Origin: JAXGQD01 sp040766665
Lineage (GTDB): Bacteria; Bacillota; Clostridia; Saccharofermentanales; Fastidiosipilaceae
DNA length: 64,000 bases
Direction of reading: 5' to 3'
NCBI GenBank assembly: GCA_040766665.1
Contig: JAXGQD010000008.1
Span: forward strand, 24,638-88,637
The notes under the pieces were generated by a model. It was given only the letters and a program-made list of their open reading frames with translations, ran no database searches and was not told the DNA's origin. Position numbers and translations under genes: made by a program. Below are positions 53,886-62,535 of this stretch, piece after piece. Each line of letters opens with the position of its first letter. Positions within the stretch are counted from its first letter, which is position 1.

Positions 53886-55786
53886 AGAGAATTTTGCCCT
53901 GACTTAGCGAGATAAATGCTCGCTTCATAGGGTCTAAGTTTTTTAGCATCCGCTCCGGGATCCGCATAATTACTGAGTAATCTTTCTTGATAGGGCGTAG
54001 CCTTGGGGCTGCGCTTTATCTTATTGGCGCTGAGGTTGATTTCGACAAATAGGCTCATTTCACCAGGCATCTGCCGCTCATACATAAAGAGATGCTTGCG
54101 GCTTGGCTCGATGAAGACGATTTGGCCAAACTGTAAGGCGGGATAGGTTTTACGCAACTTGAGCAGGCTTTGATAAAAGCTGAGCACGGAGTCGGGGTCG
54201 TTTTCCTGTTCGGCGACGCTGTGGCCATCGCCTACGGATTGAGAAAGGAGCCAGGCCTTGTCATTCGCGCTGAAGCCGCCCTCAGTGGTCCAATCGATGG
54301 GGGTGCGCGCATGGTCGCGGGTGCCGGCCATGACGGTTTGCCAGGCTTCGGGCTGGCTTTTGCCACTTTCCAGAAGCGCCTGATATTTATTGATACTCTC
54401 GACGTCGCGCAAATCGGACATCGTACTGAAATTTTGGTTCACCGCCCCCAGTTCCTGTCCCTGGAAAACAAAAGGCGTCCCACGCAAGGTCAGTTGCATA
54501 AGTCCCAGGGCTTTGGCCAAAGGCTCGCGGTACTGCGGCTCGGGATTGACTTTCGACACCATACGCGGATTGTCGTGATTCTCGAAAAACAGAGCCTGCC
54601 AATCTTTGGGGCTGAGGCTTTGCTCCGCGGCGATGATGTAATTTTTATAGTTATTGAGGTCGTAGCGGTACGCATCCCAGCGCTGTTTTCCGGGCATCTC
54701 CAGATGATCAAAGATAAAGACCAGATTCAGTTCCTCACGCGCCTCGTTCGTTAGCAGTTTCGCCATTTCGAAACCGATACCGGGCGTTTCACCCACAGAG
54801 AAGGCCTTATGAGGGGCAAAAGCCTCGACCTGCATTTCATGCAGATAATCATGTAAATGCGGTCCGTAATAGTAATGCTCGATGCCGGTATAACCCAAGA
54901 TATCACCAATCAGCTGCGAACCCTGAGGCAGGCCCGGCGCTTTCGAAATGTAATTCACCACATCCAAACGGAAGCCGTCCACACCCTTTTCCAACCACCA
55001 GCGCACAATGGCGTAGAGTTCCTGCCGCAGCGCCGGATTGTCCCAGTTGAGATCAGGTTGCTTGGCCGAAAAAAGGTGCAGCATCCAGCGTTCAAGGGCC
55101 GGCTCATATTTCCAGGCCGGTCCGCTGAAAAAGGAGCGCCAGTTATTAGGCGGCTGCTCGGGCGTTCCTTCTCGAAAAAAATAATAATCCTGATAAGTCT
55201 TATCACCGGCCAACGCCTTTTGATACCACTCGTGCTCATCGGAACTGTGGTTAAAAACCAAATCCATGATGAGCTTTAGACCACGGCTGTGACAAGCATC
55301 CAGTAGCGCATCGAAGTCCTGCATCGTGCCCATTTCCGTCATGATTTTTCGGTAATCGCGGATGTCGTAACCCATGTCGTCATTGGGTGAATCATAAATC
55401 GGTGAAAGCCAAATGGCGTCCACACCCAAGGCCTGAATATAATCCAGTTTCGCAATGATGCCTCGCAAATCACCAATCCCGTCACCGTTACTGTCCTTGA
55501 AGGAGCGCGGATAGATTTGATAAAAAACCGCATTCTTATACCAGGGCTTGCTGATTTCCCCTGTTCCCGCTGCAATCGAGTCGTTTTCACCGTTGACCAG
55601 TGTCAACAAAGCACCAATCAAATCTTCACCGGCAAAACGCGCAGCAGTCTTCAGCTTGATGCGCCCCAAGGGTGTTTTGGTAATCCAGGCTTCGCTCAGC
55701 GCCTTTTCCAGGAGCAGACGTTTGATGATGTCTCGCCCCACGGCGGTTTGATACACATCTCGCAGACTGGATTGCTTGCTGATCAT
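53882..55786 (-). CDS. GH13 alpha-glucosidase with an extra N-terminal domain
   Basis: 634 residues. The first 80 residues (GRDIIKRLLLEKALSEAW) precede the usual start of the (beta/alpha)8 barrel at KPWYKNAVFYQIYPRSFKDSNGDGIGDLRGI. Catalytic residues: Asp nucleophile in GFRLDVVN, Glu in SVGETPG, Asp in ENHDNPR. Close to oligo-1,6-glucosidase and related enzymes that act on imported alpha-glucosides. ATG overlaps the transporter stop (ATGA). Last gene of the operon. Confidence 0.88.
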   Translation of the reverse strand: MISKQSSLRDVYQTAVGRDIIKRLLLEKALSEAWITKTPLGRIKLKTAARFAGEDLIGALLTLVNGENDSIAAGTGEISKPWYKNAVFYQIYPRSFKDSNGDGIGDLRGIIAKLDYIQALGVDAIWLSPIYDSPNDDMGYDIRDYRKIMTEMGTMQDFDALLDACHSRGLKLIMDLVFNHSSDEHEWYQKALAGDKTYQDYYFFREGTPEQPPNNWRSFFSGPAWKYEPALERWMLHLFSAKQPDLNWDNPALRQELYAIVRWWLEKGVDGFRLDVVNYISKAPGLPQGSQLIGDILGYTGIEHYYYGPHLHDYLHEMQVEAFAPHKAFSVGETPGIGFEMAKLLTNEAREELNLVFIFDHLEMPGKQRWDAYRYDLNNYKNYIIAAEQSLSPKDWQALFFENHDNPRMVSKVNPEPQYREPLAKALGLMQLTLRGTPFVFQGQELGAVNQNFSTMSDLRDVESINKYQALLESGKSQPEAWQTVMAGTRDHARTPIDWTTEGGFSANDKAWLLSQSVGDGHSVAEQENDPDSVLSFYQSLLKLRKTYPALQFGQIVFIEPSRKHLFMYERQMPGEMSLFVEINLSANKIKRSPKATPYQERLLSNYADPGADAKKLRPYEASIYLAKSGQNSL

Positions 55787-57168
55787 AAGCCACTTCCCTC
55801 CGCAGGCCCGGCCTCTTCTTGTGCTTTTATTGCAGCGACAATTTCCGCATATTTTTCTTCCGTAATGACGTACTTTTTCGCATAAATGAGATAGCTCAAG
55901 GCGATTAAAAAGAGTGGCAAAAGCAACATCGCCGTCTTAAACAGCGTAATCCCCTCCGGCTGCATGTCTGCGGCGGAACGTGCATTTTTCACCCCCGACC
56001 AAAGCACCGTCAGACCGACAATGCCGCTGGCGGCTGCCCCGCCGACTTTGTTGATCAGCGGTTGCAGCGAAAGCGTGATGGAATCGTTGCGCCGCCCCAG
56101 CTTGAGCTGGCCGTATTCCACGCAGTCCGAAATGAACATCAGCATCAGCAGTTGGATGAAGGCTTGGCCGACAAAGAGCAGGATACCGGCGACGGCGATG
56201 GTGATGAGGCTTTCTTTTGCCACATAGAAAATGACATAGCCCGCCACCACCAAGATCGTCCCACTGCGGTACAGGCTCTTGCGGCTGAAACGTTTGGAGA
56301 AGAGCGGGAAAGCGGCCAGTGCTGCTATCTGCGAGACTCCTAGGATGAGTGCGAAAACAGAGTAGGCGTCCTTGTCGCCAAAAATGTACTCAAAATAATA
56401 GAGCCCGAAACTGGTTGTGGTCGTGTAGGCGATCATGAAAAGGCACATCGAGACCGTAGTCCAAAGCAGCTGGTCATTGTGAAAAATGGTGGTGAACAAA
56501 TCACGGATGTTGGTCGGCTTTTCGACTTCCACCTGCACATGCTCCTCTTTGACCAAAGCCAGCATGATGAACTGAAAGAGCCACATCACGAGCACCAAAA
56601 TCACCGCTAAAGCCAGGTAGGCGCGCTGTTCGCTACCCAAAACTTTGGTCAGTATGTCTGTGATGGGTACAATACCGACGACGAGCGTAAACATCCCGAC
56701 ATTGGCACAGATACGGGCCACCGAACCAATCTTTTCACGTTCCCTTTGATCGCGCGAAAGGGCCGGCAGCATGGACCAGTAGGCAATGTCATTGGCGGTA
56801 TACGTCACTTCCCAGAAGAGATAAATCAGGGCAAAAAGCAGCACGAAGGAGCCGCCCTGTAAGCCGAAATCGATAAACATAAAAACGGTAAAGACCCCGG
56901 CCAAGAGCACACCGCCCGCAATCCAGGGTTTGAATTTTCCAAAGCGTGATTTGGTGTTGTCCACAATCAAGCCCATAAAAGGATCGTTAAACGCGTCGAA
57001 GATGCGCATCGCCATAAAGACCAGGGTCACGCCCAGCATGGTGGCATCCGATATGGTCAAGACATCGGTCAGATAGTACATGAGGTACATGGAAAAAAGC
57101 GTATAGACCATGTCGCGTCCGACGGTTCCCAGTCCGTAAAAAAAGCGGTTACGCCTTGCCTGCTTCAT
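55783..57168 (-). CDS. GPH-family (MelB-like) sugar:cation symporter
   Basis: 461-residue transporter with 12 hydrophobic segments: MYYLTDVLTISDATMLGVTLVFMAMRIFDAFNDPFMGLIVDNTKSRFGKFKPW is the family-defining N-terminal region, and cytoplasmic loops are short. It imports a glycoside without phosphorylation, in keeping with GH13 and GH1 enzymes beside it. The ATG at 57166-57168 is chosen because GGAGG lies 5 bases before it; an upstream start has none. Confidence 0.88.
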   Translation of the reverse strand: MKQARRNRFFYGLGTVGRDMVYTLFSMYLMYYLTDVLTISDATMLGVTLVFMAMRIFDAFNDPFMGLIVDNTKSRFGKFKPWIAGGVLLAGVFTVFMFIDFGLQGGSFVLLFALIYLFWEVTYTANDIAYWSMLPALSRDQREREKIGSVARICANVGMFTLVVGIVPITDILTKVLGSEQRAYLALAVILVLVMWLFQFIMLALVKEEHVQVEVEKPTNIRDLFTTIFHNDQLLWTTVSMCLFMIAYTTTTSFGLYYFEYIFGDKDAYSVFALILGVSQIAALAAFPLFSKRFSRKSLYRSGTILVVAGYVIFYVAKESLITIAVAGILLFVGQAFIQLLMLMFISDCVEYGQLKLGRRNDSITLSLQPLINKVGGAAASGIVGLTVLWSGVKNARSAADMQPEGITLFKTAMLLLPLFLIALSYLIYAKKYVITEEKYAEIVAAIKAQEEAGPAEGSGL

Positions 57169-57207
57169 CAAGTCCTCCATCTACGCCTGCCGGCAGACGC
57201 CCCTCTC

Positions 57208-58449
57208 TCACTCAGCCACGGTATCCTCTTGCAAGCGCCTAATCAGTGCGGCGTAGTATCTGCCGCTCTCTTTTACGCTGCGCTCCTGCGTTTCATAATC
57301 ACAGTGTACCAATCCGAAGCGCGCTATTTCACCTTCCTGCCACTCAAAATTATCAATAAAACACCAGTGATAGTAAGCTTTTATCGGCAGCGACGAAGCC
57401 GCAATGGCCTCTAGATGGCGTTCAATGTAGTCCTTGCGGAAGCGATCGTTGTTATCACAGGTACCGTTTTCGGTGATGACGATGTCTAGGGGCAGACAGT
57501 CATAGCAGCGCTGTGCCGATTGAATCAGACCTTCAGGATAGATCTCCCAACCTAAATCGTTGACCTCCGCCCCCTCTTTCACTTGGATGGAGAAGCCCCG
57601 CAGCATGTCGCGGGTGTAGTACTGATGGCAAATGGTCGACGTATTGGCCGGGTGGATTTTGCCATGTTCTTGAAAAGGCCAGCGAAATCCTGGCTTTGAA
57701 GCAAGCACGCATTAAATCATCTTGAAAAAGCGATTGAAGAGACGCACCGCCAGGCGATCGATGAACCTGTCCCGGGCTGCTTCGAAGACCCGCATGTGAT
57801 GGGCAAAACTCACCCTCGTCCCCGTCCAGCCCCTGTCCTTACGCAGGCGGTGAATCAGCTGGTAAGTCTGTAAATGAGCCTGGATTAGTACATTCATGAC
57901 TTTCAGCGTCAAGCGTAGGGAGCGTTTCTGCGGTGGCCAGAGTTTAAAGAGATAGCCTTGTACGGCAAAAACATTGGGTTCATTGATGGTGACATAATCC
58001 TCACACAAGTCGCCCAAGCTTAGGAGACACTGTTCGACAAAGGCGAGGAAGTAGCGCAGATTCTCCGCTTTGGTAAAACTGCCCTTATCCTCAAACCAGA
58101 GCGGATGGGTAAAGTGGTAAAAGGTAATGAGCGGACGGATGCCCTTACTGCGCAATAATTCCAGCTCTGCGCGGTAGCGCTGTAAAACAGCGGCGTCGAA
58201 AACGCCCTCTTGTGGCTCTATGCGCGCCCACTCCAGTGAAAGGCGGTAGTCCTTGATGCCCAGTGCGGCTAGCAGTTCCGTGTCTTCAACGTAGCGCTCC
58301 CAATGCTGATTGGCCCGAGCGATGTTGCTCCCGTCTTTGATGAGACCGGCATCAGAAAAGGCGTTCCAGTTGGAGCCGACCTGTCCTCCTTCAATTTGCC
58401 CGGCTGCAGTCGCGACGCCTAGGCGGAAATCCTTATTCAGCTTGGCCAT
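57208..58449 (-). pseudogene. GH1 beta-glycosidase, broken by clustered deletions
   Basis: The N-terminal half has the acid/base Glu in TINEPN and the C-terminal half has the nucleophile in VITENGTCDNN. A TAA at 57712-57714 cuts them apart, though both halves are in one frame. Comparison with the family suggests three missing bases (a T in the run at 57725-57729 and two within about 57617-57633) that shift the section between: with them restored it reads RFFQDDLMRACFKAR...GQYVDHFAI. Net change is three bases, so the frame returns. Third gene of the sugar operon. Confidence 0.8.
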
Positions 58450-58509
58450 CTTTCTTCCCCCCTTATGTTTGATTAGCTGATGTCCTTCTCAGGACTTGCA
58501 CTCCACTTA

Positions 58510-59406
58510 CTATGCCTGAAAGCCCTCCACTTCTGCACGTGTCGGAATGCTCGGTGCGGCTCCCGCCCGACTGACCGCTATCGCAGCGGCTTTTGAGGCT
58601 TCGTCCATCGCGACAGCGGGACTTTTTCCGGCCATCAGCGCTGAAATGAAATAACCGCTAAACGTATCACCCGCGGCTGTTGTATCCACTACCGCCACCC
58701 TATAAATCGCTTGTTTGACGCGCTCTGTTGCAGAGGCAAAAACCGAGCCCGCCCCTCCCAGGGTCAGCACGAAACGTGCCGCAGGAAAACGTACGAGCAA
58801 CTGGTCCAAAGCCTCGTCCGGATCAGGCTCTGCATCGAGACCCAAAATCTGCATGGCCTCGGTTTCGTTAAGCAGGAAATAGTCGATGTCCTCAAGCGGC
58901 AGAGCCAGGACCTTCGCATCCATCGGCGAGGGATTGAGGGCGATGCTTAAACCGCGCGCTTTTGCCGTTTTGATAATCTCCGCGTTGGCGTTGATTTCGT
59001 TTTGCAAAACCAACCAGTCTCCCGGTCCAAAGCTTTGCAGTGTCTCAGCGATGAGCTCCGCATCGATTTTTTGATTGGCTCCTCCGTGCAAAAGAATACA
59101 GTTCTGCCCCTGCATGTCGCGCTGAATGATGGCATGACCACTGGCCCCATCGACCTTGCGGATGTAATCCGTCTGCACACCCGCCTCTCTCAGCGCATCC
59201 AGCAAGAGGGCCGAATCCTGGGCACCCACCGCGCCGGCATGGAAAACCGTCAAGCCGCTTTTGGCCAGGGCGATGGACTGGTTCAGGCCTTTACCTCCGG
59301 GAAAAACCGTGAGCGAAAAGGAACTCAGGGTTTCTCCGGCCTTCACGAAATGGTCCACTTCATAAACATAATCAATGTTCAGGGAACCAAAACTGAGTAC
59401 TTTCAT
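58510..59406 (-). CDS. PfkB-family (ribokinase-like) carbohydrate kinase
   Basis: 298 residues. Signature 1 is VFPGGKGLNQSIALAKSG, and signature 2 is DTTAAGDTFSGYFISAL with the catalytic Asp (the common GAGD reads AAGD). GGAGGAG precedes the ATG. It would phosphorylate a sugar released by the glycosidases; ribose is possible but not indicated. 3 bp after the LacI gene. Confidence 0.85.
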   Translation of the reverse strand: MKVLSFGSLNIDYVYEVDHFVKAGETLSSFSLTVFPGGKGLNQSIALAKSGLTVFHAGAVGAQDSALLLDALREAGVQTDYIRKVDGASGHAIIQRDMQGQNCILLHGGANQKIDAELIAETLQSFGPGDWLVLQNEINANAEIIKTAKARGLSIALNPSPMDAKVLALPLEDIDYFLLNETEAMQILGLDAEPDPDEALDQLLVRFPAARFVLTLGGAGSVFASATERVKQAIYRVAVVDTTAAGDTFSGYFISALMAGKSPAVAMDEASKAAAIAVSRAGAAPSIPTRAEVEGFQA

Positions 59407-59410
59407 CTGC

Positions 59411-60442
59411 TTACTCCTCCACATTTTTATCTAGCTGCGCCACACTGGCTCTTTCCACCAAGTAGGGCTCAATAATTACCTGTGTTTCCGCTGCGGCCTG
59501 CCCCTCAATTTGTTCCAACAGAAGGCGGAAGGCTTCCTGCCCCAGTTTATTCAAAGGTTGGTGGATGTTGCTCAAGGGCACATCGTAGATGCGCGCATAA
59601 TCCGAGTCGTCGTAGCCCACGACGGAAATGTCTTCGGGGATGCTTTTGCCACAGGCATGTAAACCGGACATCAGGCCCATCGCCGAGAGATCATTAAAGG
59701 CAAAAACCGCCGTCGCCCCGCTTGCCAACACCGGCTCTGCCGCCGCGCGCCCTTTTTCCCAGCCGTAGTCGCCCGGAAAAAGCAGGCCTTCATCAAATTC
59801 CAAATTGGCTGCCTGCAAGGCCGCCCGGTAGCCCGCCAAACGGGCCTGGGCATCTTCCAAATTGGGCGGACCGGTCACACAGGCAATGCGGCGATGACCG
59901 GCTGCGATGAGGTGTTCTACGGCCATTAAAGCACCGCGGTAATGGTCCACTCGTACAAAAAACGAAGCAATACCCGAATAGTGGCGGTCAATGACACAGT
60001 AGGGCACGCGGTGCTCCTGAATGCGTTTAATCAGCCGGGCTTCGTCTTCGTAGCTGGCGGCGGACGCCATACAGAGGAGCAGACCGTCCACGGATTTGTC
60101 CAACAAGTCTCTGATGTGCTGTGACTCGATGCGCGGATCATCGTTGGTGTTGCAAAGGAAGACACTGAAGCCGTGCTCGCGACAAATTGATTCGACCGCT
60201 TTGGCCAATTTGGAAAAAAACTGATTGCTGATATCCGGGACAATCAAGCCGATACTGAGGCTGCGCTGTTTGACCAGGCTGACCGCGAGCTGATTAGGGC
60301 GATAACGTAAATCTTTGGCGGCTTCGCGCACACGCGCAATGGTTTTTGGGCTGATTTTGCCCGCTTTATTATTGAGCACCAAGGAGACTGTCGAAACCGA
60401 GCAACCTGCCCGTTCGGCTACGTCACGTATGCTGACACGCAT
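59411..60442 (-). CDS. LacI-family transcriptional regulator
   Basis: 343 residues. HTH VSIRDVAERAGCSVSTVSLVLNNKAG, hinge region, and a periplasmic-binding-like effector domain (SIGLIVPDISNQFFSKLAKAV, GYDDSDYARIYDVPLSNIHQPL). Probably controls the kinase, GH1, transporter and GH13 genes that follow on the same strand. AAGGAGG precedes the ATG. Confidence 0.9.
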   Translation of the reverse strand: MRVSIRDVAERAGCSVSTVSLVLNNKAGKISPKTIARVREAAKDLRYRPNQLAVSLVKQRSLSIGLIVPDISNQFFSKLAKAVESICREHGFSVFLCNTNDDPRIESQHIRDLLDKSVDGLLLCMASAASYEDEARLIKRIQEHRVPYCVIDRHYSGIASFFVRVDHYRGALMAVEHLIAAGHRRIACVTGPPNLEDAQARLAGYRAALQAANLEFDEGLLFPGDYGWEKGRAAAEPVLASGATAVFAFNDLSAMGLMSGLHACGKSIPEDISVVGYDDSDYARIYDVPLSNIHQPLNKLGQEAFRLLLEQIEGQAAAETQVIIEPYLVERASVAQLDKNVEE

Positions 60443-60459
60443 GAGCCCCCTCCTTTATT

Positions 60460-61623
60460 TCAAGCGATGTTTTTTAAAAATTGCGTCAAGATCTCAATAA
60501 ATGCTTCGTACTCTGCAATATTCAAGGCCTCATTGGCCTGATGGCACATGGCCGGGTCGCCAGGTCCGAAAAGCAACAACGGCGCTTTGTCATTGGCCTG
60601 TACAAATAAGGATGCATCGGTAAAAAAGTTGACTCCGCAGACCTCGGGCACCTCACCCTTAATACGCTGTGCCGCTTTGGCAAAAGCCTGGATCCAAGGA
60701 TCCATGACCGGGCTTTCCAAAGGTGGTCGGCTGTTAATGATTTCCAGTTCCGTGCGCAGCAGCCCTTGGCAGGACTCTGCCTCCTTCTGTGATTCCTTTT
60801 CGATTAACGCGAACAAAGCTTCGTTACTAATGGAGGGGACGTTTCGGATGTCCATGACAAATTCAGCCTTGTCCGGGGTCATGTTAGGGACAATGCCGCC
60901 ATTGATCTGCGTGATCTGCATGCTCGTTTGGCCCAGCAGCGGATGCCCGTGTTGCACGAGTTGACTTTTTACTCTTTGCAGGAGGGCAAAACCATGCTCG
61001 ATCGCGTTACAACCGCGCTCAGGATATGCACCGTGTCCGGTCTTTCCGTAAACAATAAGTTTCAGCCAATTACAGGCTTTTTCACAAATCCCCAAGTTCA
61101 GGGCAGTCGGTTCCGCCACCAGCATGAATTCGGCTTCAGCCAAACAGGCTTTATCCAGGCAGGCGCTGGCCCCAGCTCCGCCGGATTCCTCATCGCAGCT
61201 CGCGATGAAACAGATGTCGACAGCGGGAACAAAGCCTTGCTCCCGGAGCGAAGTCAGCGTATAGACTATACCGGCCAGGCCGCCTTTCATATCGCAGGCA
61301 CCTCGGGCATAAAGTCTTCCGTCTACAATTGTCGCAACAGCCGGATCGGTTTTCCAAGCCTGTAAATCGCCATACTTGACCGTATCCAAATGGCCGTTAA
61401 GCAAAATACTGCGACTGCGATCCTTACCCGCTATGCGCAAAAAGACGTTGGCCCGCTTCTCGTCGAGCGCTTCAAGCTCAGCCTCGAGGCCGGAGAAGCG
61501 CAGCGTCGCCGCAATTTTTTCCGCGAAGGCCCGCTCTCCCTCCGTACCGTTGACGCTGGCTGTATTGATGAAATCACAGAGCAGGGCCAAGGCCGCTGCT
61601 CTGTCTTTACTTGTCATCCGCAT
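60460..61623 (-). CDS. M20-family metallopeptidase (ArgE/DapE-like)
   Basis: About 387 residues of the two-zinc M20 fold. Metal ligands are in ILLNGHLDTVK (His, Asp), ACDMKGGLAG, and SCDEESGGAGA (Glu-Glu). HGAYPERG contains the lid-domain His. Substrate could be N-acyl amino acids, succinyl-diaminopimelate or dipeptides. Start ATG shares bases with the stop of the previous gene (TAATG at 61621-61625); no strong ribosome site, so translation is likely coupled. Confidence 0.82.
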   Translation of the reverse strand: MRMTSKDRAAALALLCDFINTASVNGTEGERAFAEKIAATLRFSGLEAELEALDEKRANVFLRIAGKDRSRSILLNGHLDTVKYGDLQAWKTDPAVATIVDGRLYARGACDMKGGLAGIVYTLTSLREQGFVPAVDICFIASCDEESGGAGASACLDKACLAEAEFMLVAEPTALNLGICEKACNWLKLIVYGKTGHGAYPERGCNAIEHGFALLQRVKSQLVQHGHPLLGQTSMQITQINGGIVPNMTPDKAEFVMDIRNVPSISNEALFALIEKESQKEAESCQGLLRTELEIINSRPPLESPVMDPWIQAFAKAAQRIKGEVPEVCGVNFFTDASLFVQANDKAPLLLFGPGDPAMCHQANEALNIAEYEAFIEILTQFLKNIA

Positions 61624-62387
61624 TAGGCTGTCAGCCATGCGAGTATGTTTTGCCAAAGTTGATTGTATGAGGACCAGTCGCAGAATTCCGGCGGAGCCCA
61701 GTGTGGGGAGCAATCCGAGGTAAAGACTGCGGACTTGCCTTTGCCGTATTCACCGGTAGCGATAAAGGGGTCACTGCCGATGGTGGCGATGACGTCGGCT
61801 TCGGGTCTGGCAATGGTTTTGTTATAACCCAGCACATCCGGCCATTTGGGGTCAACACCTTTAAAAATAGCGTGTTTAGGCTCTACGGTCACAGGGGTGA
61901 TGCCTTCGCAGTGCTCGATTCTGTCGTCCACTTTCATCACGTCGACGGGCAGTACGTCTTGTACCGCGGTATCGCCCCATTTACCTTTGGCATCGATGCC
62001 GGAGAAGGTCAGGTAACCACCGACCATCAGGAGGGAGCCGCCTTCCATGACGTAGTCACGGATTAGGTCGCAGCGATTCGGCGTTTTGACACTCTTTGAG
62101 AAGGTCTGAATGGGCAGATTCAGGGTGTTGGCGCCGATATCGGACAAAATGATGCAGGCATATTCCTGCAATTTTTCCAGCTCAAAAGGAAAACCTTCGG
62201 CTGCGACATGGCTGGGCATGAATTCGACTTCGTAGCCACCCTTCTCCAGAGCCTCGACCAGGAATTTTTCACCTGTGCCATAGGTCGTCGTATAGAAGCT
62301 GTCAAAGCCTTTCATGTGTGTCGAATAGATAACCCACGACTCACCGGCCAACAAGACCTTTTTACTCTTTTTGACTTTTTTGCTCAT
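61623..62387 (-). CDS. Glutamine amidotransferase-like domain protein (PF07090-like)
   Basis: 254 residues. The class I glutamine amidotransferase-like fold shows KVLLAGESWVIYSTHMKGFDSF, EVEFMPSHVAAEGFP and MVGGYLTFSGIDAKGKW, as in putative glutamine amidotransferases of the PF07090 group. No clear Cys nucleophile elbow, so amidotransferase activity is doubtful. ATG at 62385-62387, AGGAG upstream; the two-codon-longer start is a TTG. Lies between two M20 peptidases; joint role unknown. Confidence 0.75.
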   Translation of the reverse strand: MSKKVKKSKKVLLAGESWVIYSTHMKGFDSFYTTTYGTGEKFLVEALEKGGYEVEFMPSHVAAEGFPFELEKLQEYACIILSDIGANTLNLPIQTFSKSVKTPNRCDLIRDYVMEGGSLLMVGGYLTFSGIDAKGKWGDTAVQDVLPVDVMKVDDRIEHCEGITPVTVEPKHAIFKGVDPKWPDVLGYNKTIARPEADVIATIGSDPFIATGEYGKGKSAVFTSDCSPHWAPPEFCDWSSYNQLWQNILAWLTA

Positions 62388-62535
62388 TTTCAAATCTCCT
62401 CTACTTTTTGTTTTTAGGCTTGTGCTTTGGATTTGCCCTTTTTGTTTGTTCTTTACCTTGTGTTTTTGTATTTACCCTTATAGTTTGTTTCCTGCTGCTT
62501 GCATTCTTTATTTGCTTCTGCTGTGTTTGCCCGCT

